A stretch of 10,514 nucleotides of DNA from Actinomycetes bacterium (lineage in GTDB: Bacteria; Actinomycetota; Actinomycetes; Actinomycetales; Cellulomonadaceae): NCBI GenBank assembly GCA_023388235.1, contig JAEWGQ010000116.1:1-10514 (forward strand). Reading direction: 5' to 3'. The position numbers were made by a program, and so were the translations under genes. Below are positions 5,747 to 10,514 of this stretch, in pieces; the first letter of the stretch is position 1; every line of letters begins with the position of its first letter. The notes under the pieces are model-generated. The model was not told where the DNA came from, searched no databases, and was given only the letters and a program-made list of their open reading frames with translations.

Positions 5747-6709
5747 GTGTTCCTGTTCGAATCGATCCCGTGGTACTCGGCCGTCATGTGGTGCGTCGTG
5801 CTCGCGGCGCTCATCGGCCTGAACGAGGTGACGCGCCGCTGGCGGGCCGCCGGCCTGGCGTTCTTCGTGGCGCTGCCGGTGGTGCTGACGATCTTCGTCT
5901 GGCCGCACACGGCCGGTGCCGGGTCCAGCACCGGCACCTGGTTCCACTGGGTGAAGGTGTACTCCGCCCTCGCCGGCTGCCTCGGGTTCATGGCGCTGCG
6001 CTACCACCCGAAGCTCGCGGCGAAGCGCTGGGCGCTGGCGTTCCCCGCGGCGATCCTCGCGATCAACATCGCCGAGGCCGTGCTGCGCGACTTCCAGGTC
6101 GCCGGGATGTCCGAGGGCGTCGTCGACGGCGTCTACATGGTGCCCGGGCCGTGGAACGTCATGAACGGCGTCGCCGGCATCCTCAACCTGCTGACGATCT
6201 GCGGCTGGGCGGGCATCCAGATCAGCCGCTCGAAGTCCCGCGACATGATCTGGCCCGACATGCTCTGGTTCTGGATCATCCCCTACGACCTGTGGAACTT
6301 CGCCTACGTCTACAACTGCGTCGGCGACCACGCGTTCTACGCGGGTGCGGCCCTGCTGATCTCCTGCACCATCCCGGCGTTCTGGCTGAAGCGCGGCGCG
6401 TGGCTGCAGCACCGGGCGCACACCCTCGCGCTGTGGATGATGTTCACGATGGCGGTGCCGACGTTCGTCACCTCCTCGATGTTCTCCGTCGAGGCGTCGC
6501 ACGACCCGACCGCGCTGTTCGTGGTGAGCGCGATCTCGCTGGCGTCGAACGTGGCGCTCGCGGTGTACCAGGTGCACCGGATCGTCACGACGCGCCGCAA
6601 CCCGCTGACGGGCACCGAGCTCTACCCGGAGCTCGCGGCGTACCGGAAGGTGGTCGCGGAGGAGCTCACCGTCGAGCGCCCGGAGCCCCGGGTCCCCGCG
6701 ACGGTCTGA
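5747..6709 (+). CDS. DUF5692-family polytopic membrane protein
   Basis: The 320-residue product starts at GTG 5747, eight bases after a strong AAGGAGG. About eight or nine membrane helices are visible, near residues 9-25, 34-53, 66-86, 93-113, 138-158, 172-191, 196-214, 224-246 and 255-277, followed by a charged cytoplasmic-looking tail (from VHRIVTTRRNPLTG). Distinctive motifs are MFLFESIPWYSAVMW at the start, GPWNVMNGVAGILN, and IIPYDLWNFAYVYNCVGD, rich in aromatic and acidic residues. I recognise the pattern as DUF5692, a family without assigned function; this is from memory and was not searched. It sits behind a TetR regulator in what looks like a two-gene operon, which suggests an inducible membrane function such as transport or lipid/isoprenoid chemistry. 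That last step is speculation. Its 3' end is followed by a long hairpin shared with the convergent gene. Confidence 0.85.
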   Translation: MFLFESIPWYSAVMWCVVLAALIGLNEVTRRWRAAGLAFFVALPVVLTIFVWPHTAGAGSSTGTWFHWVKVYSALAGCLGFMALRYHPKLAAKRWALAFPAAILAINIAEAVLRDFQVAGMSEGVVDGVYMVPGPWNVMNGVAGILNLLTICGWAGIQISRSKSRDMIWPDMLWFWIIPYDLWNFAYVYNCVGDHAFYAGAALLISCTIPAFWLKRGAWLQHRAHTLALWMMFTMAVPTFVTSSMFSVEASHDPTALFVVSAISLASNVALAVYQVHRIVTTRRNPLTGTELYPELAAYRKVVAEELTVERPEPRVPATV

Positions 6710-6722
6710 CCCCCGCCACCGG

Positions 6723-6759
6723 ACGTCCCGTCCGCCGCCTCACGCGGCGGGCGGGACGT
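6723..6759. terminator. Long hairpin between convergent genes, probable transcription terminator
   Basis: Bases 6723-6738 pair with 6744-6759 through 16 positions with one mismatch (T6731 against G6751, a G-U wobble in plus-strand RNA) and a five-base loop. On the plus strand it is followed by TT then C, so there is no real U-tract; GC-rich actinobacterial terminators often lack one. It would end the DUF5692 transcript. The right arm and loop lie inside the last codons of the convergent oxidoreductase gene, whose stop is at 6740-6742. Confidence 0.65.
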
Positions 6760-8104
6760 TCTGGTTCCGGCGGAACAGGTTGCCCGGGTCGTACGCCGCC
6801 TTCACCGCCGCCAGCCGGTCCCACGTCGCGCCCGGGTACGCGGCCCGCACCCGCTCCGGGCCCTCGTCGCCGAGGAAGTTCACGTAGGCGCCCGGGTCGC
6901 CCTGGTCGAGCAGGGCGACGGTGTCCGCGACCCACGCCGCACGCCGCGGGCGGTCCTGCGGGTGCTCGACGAACGCGGCGACGTTCCCCATGAGCTGCGC
7001 CGACCGGTGCGCGTACGCGGTGGCGGCCGGATCCACCCGGGCGATCGCGCCGCCCAGCGCGCGCAGCTGGACCACGCGCATCCCGTCGGTGGCCGCCAGG
7101 CTCGCCAGCACCTGCTCGGCGCGCGGCAGGTCGACGGAGTCGAGCAGCAGCGTGTGCGCCACGGCGGTCGGGTGGTACTCCGGGTCCGCCGGCGGGAACA
7201 GCTCGGGGTAGGGGACCGGCCGCACCAGGTCGGCCAGCGGCGTGCCGAGTCCCCGCAGCGGGGCCAGGGCGGCGTCGGCCTGCGCGGCGGGGCCGGACCA
7301 GCACACCATCGCCATCACGACGAGCGCGCCGTGGTGCTCCGGCGGGACGAACGGCAGCGGCGGGCACGGCATGACGTTGACGATCGCGGACAGGGCGTCG
7401 GGCGCGGCCTGCGTGGCCGCCAGGACCCCGGCGAGCACCTGCGCGGTGGCGGGCAGCAGCAGCATCCCGCCGACCACGCCGTCCAGCGGGTGCAGCCGCA
7501 GGTGCAGCCGGGTCACCACGCCGAGGTTGCCGCCGCCGCCGCGCAGCGCCCAGAACAGGTCGGGGTGCTGGTCGGCGTCCGCCCGGACCACGCGGCCGTC
7601 GGCGAGCACGACGTCCGCGGCGAGCAGGTTGTCGACGGTGAGCCCGTGCGCGCGCGACAGGTAGCCGACGCCGCCGCCGAGCGTGATGCCGGAGACGCCG
7701 ACGGACCCGGTGTCCCCGAACCCCACGGCGAGCCCGTGCGCCGCCGTCGCGGCCGTCACGGCCCCGGCGGTCAGCCCGGCGCCCACCCACGCGGTGCGGC
7801 CCTCGACGTCGATGTCGAGGCCGGTGAGGTCGCGCAGGTCGATCACGAGGCCGTCGTCGACGGTCCCGTGGCCGGCGCCGCTGTGCCCGCCGCTGCGCAC
7901 CGCCAGCGGCAGCCCGGCGTCGCGGGCGCAGGCGACCGCCATCGCGACGTCCGCGTCGTCGAGCGGGCGCACGATCACGGCCGGTCGCGGGTCGGCGCCG
8001 CCGAGCACGACGACGCGCAGCGCGTCGTAGTCGGCGTCCTCGGGGGTGACGACCCGGCCGCGCAGGCGGGTGCGGAGGTCGTCGAGGGCGGTGCTGACGG
8101 ACAT
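6740..8104 (-). CDS. FAD-linked oxidoreductase, PCMH/BBE family
   Basis: The 454-residue product starts at ATG 8102-8104, with AGGAG (8111-8115, minus strand) six bases upstream; the open frame extends 49 codons further but that part is not protein-like. The N-terminal half is a PCMH-type FAD domain: PAVIVRPLDDADVAMAVACA, then RSGGHSGAG with His74 in the position that bears covalent FAD in this family, then GSVGVSGITLGGGVGYLSR. The second attachment Cys of bicovalent members is replaced by Thr132, so only a single His link is expected. A substrate-binding half follows, and a BBE segment closes the protein (about 407-454: YVNFLGD, TWDRLAAVKAAYDPGNLFRR). Relatives oxidise sugars, alkaloids or polyketides using oxygen; the substrate here is unknown. 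No signal peptide is seen, so it is cytoplasmic. It is divergent from a DUF1905 gene across a palindrome-rich promoter region. Confidence 0.93.
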   Translation of the reverse strand: MSVSTALDDLRTRLRGRVVTPEDADYDALRVVVLGGADPRPAVIVRPLDDADVAMAVACARDAGLPLAVRSGGHSGAGHGTVDDGLVIDLRDLTGLDIDVEGRTAWVGAGLTAGAVTAATAAHGLAVGFGDTGSVGVSGITLGGGVGYLSRAHGLTVDNLLAADVVLADGRVVRADADQHPDLFWALRGGGGNLGVVTRLHLRLHPLDGVVGGMLLLPATAQVLAGVLAATQAAPDALSAIVNVMPCPPLPFVPPEHHGALVVMAMVCWSGPAAQADAALAPLRGLGTPLADLVRPVPYPELFPPADPEYHPTAVAHTLLLDSVDLPRAEQVLASLAATDGMRVVQLRALGGAIARVDPAATAYAHRSAQLMGNVAAFVEHPQDRPRRAAWVADTVALLDQGDPGAYVNFLGDEGPERVRAAYPGATWDRLAAVKAAYDPGNLFRRNQNVPPAA

Positions 8105-8160
8105 CGGGGGCTCCTGGGCGTCGTCGGCCGGGCGCTCCAGCGTCGCGCCCCACGGCGCGG

Positions 8161-8181
8161 CGCGGCAAGAGGTTTGCCGCG
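8161..8181. promoter_or_regulatory. 8-5-8 palindrome in the divergent oxidoreductase/DUF1905 promoter region
   Basis: CGCGGCAA, GAGGT, TTGCCGCG is a perfect 21-bp inverted repeat, 56 bases upstream of the oxidoreductase start and 53 upstream of the DUF1905 start. Its position between divergent genes and its dimer-sized spacing suggest an operator. No regulator gene adjoins it, so the protein that would bind is unknown. Confidence 0.6.
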
Positions 8182-8210
8182 GTTCGTCCGCGTTCGTCCA
8201 CGTTCGTCCC
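8181..8210. repeat. Three tandem 10-bp repeats upstream of the DUF1905 gene
   Basis: The units GGTTCGTCCG, CGTTCGTCCA and CGTTCGTCCC share the core GTTCGTCC and follow each other with a 10-bp period, about one helical turn, so all copies face the same side of the DNA. The array begins where the palindrome ends and runs through the -35 region of the promoter at 8223-8228. It may be a multi-site binding array; chance repetition in GC-rich DNA is less likely but possible. Confidence 0.6.
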
Positions 8211-8222
8211 GCTCGGCGTGGG

Positions 8223-8228
8223 TACGCT
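8223..8228 (+). promoter_or_regulatory. -10 box of a leaderless promoter for the first DUF1905 gene
   Basis: TACGCT is followed by exactly six bases and then ATG 8235. No Shine-Dalgarno is present between them and no good -35 consensus lies upstream; the tandem repeats occupy that place, which may mean the promoter needs an activator. Confidence 0.55.
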
Positions 8229-8234
8229 CGCCGG

Positions 8235-8522
8235 ATGGACCTGCGGTGCACCGGGGAGGTCGTGTACTGGCGCGGCCCGGCGCCGTACCACTTCGTGCCC
8301 GTGGGGGAGCAGGAGGCGGCGGCGCTCCGGGCGGCGTCCGCGCTCGTGTCCTACGGCTGGGGCGTCATCCCCGCGACCGTGACGCTCGGCGGCACCGCCT
8401 GGACCACCTCGCTGTTCCCGCGCGACGGCGGCTACCTGGTGCCGCTGAAGGACGCGGTGCGCCGGGCGGAGGGCGTCGAGGTCGGCGACACGGTCACGCT
8501 GCGGCTCGTCGTGGCCGCCTGA
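8235..8522 (+). CDS. DUF1905 domain protein, first copy
   Basis: The 95-residue soluble protein covers a single DUF1905 domain, a small beta-barrel-like family of unknown function. The family signature is plain in the second half: TLGGTAWTTSLFP, GGYLVPLKDAVRRAEG, then VGDTVTLRL. The first half has GEVVYWRGPAPYHFVPV. The upstream open frame (to 8046) is Arg/Ser-rich and overlaps the regulatory repeats, so ATG 8235 is taken as the start; it lies six bases after a -10 box. A second DUF1905 gene at 9906-10208 is clearly related in the same conserved block but diverged elsewhere. A small membrane-protein gene begins 18 bases after the stop and may be co-transcribed. No catalytic residues are known for the domain, so no reaction can be proposed. 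Confidence 0.87.
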   Translation: MDLRCTGEVVYWRGPAPYHFVPVGEQEAAALRAASALVSYGWGVIPATVTLGGTAWTTSLFPRDGGYLVPLKDAVRRAEGVEVGDTVTLRLVVAA

Positions 8523-8540
8523 GCCGGGCATGATCGACGC

Positions 8541-8774
8541 GTGCCCGCCCCCCGCCGCCGCCGCGCCGCCGCCCTGGTCACCGGCGCCGCCGGGGTGGCG
8601 CTCGCGGCCGTCGGGATCCGGCTGCTGACCCGGCCGCGGGCCGGGTGGTTCGCGTACGCACCGCTCAGCGGGCAGACGTACCAGCCGGGCGTGCCCCCCG
8701 CGGGCGTCGTGTGCCTGGTGGCCGGGGTGCTCGTGGTCGGCGCCGGCGTCTGGCTGGCCCTGCGGCGCCGCTGA
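8541..8774 (+). CDS. Small two-helix membrane protein, function unknown
   Basis: The 77-residue product from GTG 8541 begins with a basic MPAPRRRR, followed by a helix at about 9-29 (AALVTGAAGVALAAVGIRLL), a short external-looking loop with the motif GWFAYAPLSGQTYQP, and a second helix at about 53-73 ending in LRRR. The GWFAYAPLS-type loop is one I associate with small actinobacterial membrane proteins. Basic residues at both ends favour a cytoplasmic N- and C-terminus. The start has no Shine-Dalgarno, but CATGAT at 8529-8534 lies six bases before it, the same spacing as the other leaderless starts here; otherwise it would be read through from the DUF1905 gene 18 bases upstream. The function is unknown. 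Confidence 0.66.
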   Translation: MPAPRRRRAAALVTGAAGVALAAVGIRLLTRPRAGWFAYAPLSGQTYQPGVPPAGVVCLVAGVLVVGAGVWLALRRR

Positions 8775-8859
8775 GCCGCGCGCCGTCGAGCCATCGGGCC
8801 GTCACCTGCCGCGTCGCGCCGCCGCCCGACCCGCGGAAGCGGCTGTCGGCGCTGCTCAG

Positions 8860-8865
8860 TAGGCT
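8860..8865 (+). promoter_or_regulatory. Candidate -10 box of the aldo/keto reductase gene
   Basis: TAGGCT fits TANNNT and would give a leader of about 30 bases that contains the AAGGA ribosome binding site at 8891-8895. No clear -35 is seen. An in-frame GTG at 8870 is too close to the hexamer to be the likely start. Confidence 0.4.
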
Positions 8866-8902
8866 CGTCGTGTCCCGTCACCGACGACCGAAGGACCCCG
8901 CT

Positions 8903-9838
8903 GTGCACACGTTCACCCTCCCCGGCACCGACCTCGTCGTCCCCGACGTCGTCCTCGGCCTGATGCGGATCCAGGACAAGACCGACGAGGAGGTGCGCAC
9001 GCTCGTCCGGACCGCCCGGGACGCCGGGATCGCGTTCGTCGACCACGCCGACGTCTACGGCGACGAGATGCACGGCTGCGAGGCGCGCTTCGCCGAGGCG
9101 ATGGACCTCACGCCCGCCCAGCGCGACGAGCTCGTCATCCAGACCAAGTGCGGCATCGTCAAGGACGGCCCGTACTTCGACTTCTCCTACGAGCACATCC
9201 TCGAGTCGGTCGAGGGGTCGCTGCGGGCGCTGCGCACGGACCACGTCGACATCCTGCTGCTCCACCGCCCCGACGCCCTCGTGGAGCCGGACGAGGTCGC
9301 GCGGGCGTTCGACGAGCTGGCCGAGGCGGGCAAGGTCCGGTACTTCGGCGTCTCGAACCACACGCCCCGCCAGATCGACCTGCTGCGGCGGTCCGTGCGC
9401 CAGCCGCTCGTCGTCAACCAGGTGCAGCTGAGCATCACGCACTCCCCGCTCGTCGCGCAGGGCGTCGCCGCGAACATGGGCGCCCTCGACCAGTCGATCG
9501 ACCGCGACGGCGGCCTGCTCGACTACTGCCGGCTGAACGACATCACGCTGCAGGCGTGGTCCCCGTTCCAGAAGGGGTTCTTCGACGGGGTGTTCCTGGG
9601 CGACCGCGAGGCGTTCCCCGAGCTGAACGACGTGCTCGACCGGCTCGCCGAGTCGTACGGCGTCACGCCCACCGGCATCGCCACGGCGTGGATCACCCGG
9701 CACCCCGCGCAGATGCAGGTGGTGCTCGGCACGACGACGCCGTCGCGCGTCACCGAGGCCGCGGCCGGGTCCGACATCCGGCTGACCCGCGCCGAGTGGT
9801 ACGAGCTGTTCCGCGCCGCGGGGCACGTGGTGCCCTGA
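8903..9838 (+). CDS. Aldo/keto reductase, YdhF-like
   Basis: The 311-residue product starts at GTG 8903, seven bases after AAGGA. It is a full-length AKR-superfamily TIM barrel that reduces carbonyls with NADPH in the cytoplasm. The catalytic tetrad is visible: Asp47 and Tyr52 in FVDHADVYG, Lys82 in IQTKCGIV, and His121 in ILLLHRPD. The cofactor-side motifs GKVRYFGVSNHTP, VVNQVQLSITH and LQAWSPF are present, as is the late GTTTPSRV stretch. The shape (VDHADVYGDEMHGCEARFAEAM; LLLHRPDALVEPDEVARAF) is closest in my memory to E. coli YdhF, whose physiological substrate is unknown. It stands between small genes of unknown function and has its own probable promoter at 8860, so no pathway is suggested by context. 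Confidence in the family is high and in the subfamily moderate. Confidence 0.93.
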   Translation: MHTFTLPGTDLVVPDVVLGLMRIQDKTDEEVRTLVRTARDAGIAFVDHADVYGDEMHGCEARFAEAMDLTPAQRDELVIQTKCGIVKDGPYFDFSYEHILESVEGSLRALRTDHVDILLLHRPDALVEPDEVARAFDELAEAGKVRYFGVSNHTPRQIDLLRRSVRQPLVVNQVQLSITHSPLVAQGVAANMGALDQSIDRDGGLLDYCRLNDITLQAWSPFQKGFFDGVFLGDREAFPELNDVLDRLAESYGVTPTGIATAWITRHPAQMQVVLGTTTPSRVTEAAAGSDIRLTRAEWYELFRAAGHVVP

Positions 9839-9864
9839 CGGTCCGACGCTGAATCCCGCATCGG

Positions 9865-9870
9865 TATGGT
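9865..9870 (+). promoter_or_regulatory. -10 box upstream of the mini-ORF and second DUF1905 gene
   Basis: TATGGT is followed by six bases (GGCGGG) and ATG 9877, the same arrangement as at 5068 and 8223. It lies in the 67-base gap after the aldo/keto reductase stop. No convincing -35 was found. Confidence 0.55.
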
Positions 9871-9876
9871 GGCGGG

Positions 9877-9909
9877 ATGAGCACGCAGATCACGGTCCGC
9901 GGGGCATGA
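9877..9909 (+). CDS. Ten-codon leader ORF overlapping the second DUF1905 gene (or frameshifted N-terminus)
   Basis: ATG 9877 opens MSTQITVRGA and stops at TGA 9907-9909, which overlaps the ATG of the DUF1905 gene as ATGA, the classic arrangement for translational coupling. A -10 box lies six bases before it, so this ATG would be the 5' end of a leaderless mRNA. The DUF1905 start itself has no usable Shine-Dalgarno, so it may depend on ribosomes that finish this mini-ORF. Alternatively one missing G in the GGGG at 9901-9904 split a single longer gene. Confidence 0.4.
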   Translation: MSTQITVRGA

Positions 9910-10208
9910 TCTTCGACTTCGAGGCGCCGCTCTGGGAGTGGGACGCGCGCCGGACCGAGCGGTGGACGTTCGTCAGCCTGCCCGAGGACGCGTCGGACGA
10001 GATCCTCGAGCGGGCCGGCGCGTTCGCCCGCGGGTTCGGGTCGCTGCGGGTCGAGGTCACCGTGGGCGGGACGACGTGGCGGACCTCGATCTTCCCGGAC
10101 GGCAAGCGGCGGTCGTACTCGCTGCCGGTGAAGAAGGCCGTGCGCGCCGCCGAGGGGCTGTCCGTCGACGGGCCGGTCCGGGTGCGCCTGCGGGTGCTGG
10201 ACGTCTGA
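9906..10208 (+). CDS. DUF1905 domain protein, second copy
   Basis: The 100-residue protein is one DUF1905 domain: MIFDFEAPLWEWDARRTERW at the start, a middle helix (DEILERAGAFARGFGS), then VTVGGTTWRTSIFPDG, YSLPVKKAVRAAEG and VRVRLRV. It is closer to the usual family consensus than the first copy. The domain's usual beginning coincides with ATG 9906, which supports that start, but no Shine-Dalgarno precedes it and a 10-codon mini-ORF overlaps its ATG. The function is unknown; in other genomes DUF1905 often stands alone or beside YdeI/OmpD-associated-like domains. The gene converges on the membrane-protein gene at the right edge with 63 bases between the stops and no convincing terminator. Confidence 0.88.
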   Translation: MIFDFEAPLWEWDARRTERWTFVSLPEDASDEILERAGAFARGFGSLRVEVTVGGTTWRTSIFPDGKRRSYSLPVKKAVRAAEGLSVDGPVRVRLRVLDV

Positions 10209-10271
10209 GCCGCGCAAGGTCCGCGTGGACGGTCCGAGCGCCGGGTCCGCGCGGGTGCGGCCCTGGTCGGG

Positions 10272-10514
10272 TCAGGCCGCCAGGTCGACGGCGCGCAGCG
10301 GCTCGGCCGCGACCGCCGGTGCGCCCGGCTCGCCCGCACCCTCGGCGCGCGTGCGGGCCCGCTGGCGGCGTGCCCGCAGGACGACGGCGACCGCGTGCCC
10401 GCCGACCAGCGCCCACACGGCGTTCGTGACCACGGACGGCCAGACGCCGCTGTTCGCCGCCACCAGGCCCATGAACAGCCCGGACACGACGTTCGCCAGC
10501 TGGTAGCGCCCGGA
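10272..10514 (-). CDS. CBU_0592-like small membrane protein (partial, start outside window)
   Basis: The minus strand is open from the window edge to a TGA at 10272-10274, giving 80 residues of the C-terminal part. The visible sequence (SGRYQLANVVSGLFMGLVA, then NSGVWPSVVTNAVWALVG) matches the pattern I know from CBU_0592-like membrane proteins, where Arg-Tyr-Gln-Leu, a helix, Trp-Pro-Ser and an Asn-x-x-Trp helix follow each other. Two membrane helices are seen and one or two more should lie upstream, outside the window. The tail after VLRARRQRARTRAEG is basic, then Ala/Pro-rich, and probably cytoplasmic. An internal GTG at 10487 would start in the middle of the conserved motif, so it is not the real start. 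Function unknown. Confidence 0.75.
   Translation of the reverse strand, partial: SGRYQLANVVSGLFMGLVAANSGVWPSVVTNAVWALVGGHAVAVVLRARRQRARTRAEGAGEPGAPAVAAEPLRAVDLAA

Noticed and set aside
3946..5991. Very long minus-strand open frame of 681 codons opposite the HNH and tetR genes
   Set aside because: It is antisense to two well-supported genes, and its composition is Arg/Pro/Ala/Val-rich with no recognisable domain. Long antisense frames are expected at this GC content.
6666..8531. 621-codon minus-strand frame overlapping the oxidoreductase
   Set aside because: It is the out-of-frame shadow of the FAD oxidoreductase, Arg/Gly/Pro-rich, and lacks any domain pattern.
10209..10271. Possible hairpins (GTCC...GGAC, CCGC...GCGG) between the second DUF1905 gene and the convergent membrane gene
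   Set aside because: The arms are only four bases long, which is not enough for a terminator claim.

Overview
The window comes from a very GC-rich genome with GTG starts, TANNNT-type -10 boxes and an actinobacterial gene set (DUF1905, DUF5692, BBE-type flavoprotein, membrane-tethered MazF-like protein). The most likely source is a Micrococcales actinomycete close to Cellulomonas. That placement is inference from style and family content, since no rRNA or marker gene is present.

Layout. At 1-480 (minus, cut by the window edge) is a secreted lipoprotein with a PASTA-like part and the beginning of what looks like a DUF4839 domain. Divergent from it, 733-1164 (plus) is a small membrane protein of unknown function, which converges on 1177-1617 (minus), a PemK/MazF-fold protein with an N-terminal membrane anchor. 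Next come 1726-3801 (minus), a NERD nuclease-like plus UvrD/SF1 helicase fusion, and divergent from it 3958-4845 (plus), an HNH endonuclease with a putative modified-base-reading N-terminal domain. By hand count this block has lower GC than its right-hand neighbours and looks like an accessory, defence-type pair.

From 5031 to 6709 lies a compact regulatory unit. Two abutting palindromes and an apparently leaderless promoter precede a TetR-family regulator (5080-5694). Behind it, with a strong RBS and another perfect inverted repeat in the gap, is a DUF5692 polytopic membrane protein (5747-6709). A 16-bp hairpin that reaches into the 3' end of the next gene separates this unit from a convergent FAD-dependent BBE-family oxidoreductase (6740-8104, minus).

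The 130-bp gap between the oxidoreductase and a divergent DUF1905 gene (8235-8522) holds a perfect 8-5-8 palindrome and a three-copy 10-bp tandem repeat, so it is probably a controlled divergent promoter. After it come a small two-helix membrane protein (8541-8774), a YdhF-like aldo/keto reductase (8903-9838), a second DUF1905 gene (9906-10208) preceded by an overlapping 10-codon mini-ORF, and, convergent at the right edge, the C-terminal part of a CBU_0592-like membrane protein (10272-10514, minus).

Recurring theme: several genes here have TANNNT followed by exactly six bases and then the start codon, the signature of leaderless transcripts. I saw no rRNA, tRNA, CRISPR array, insertion sequence or phage structural gene.
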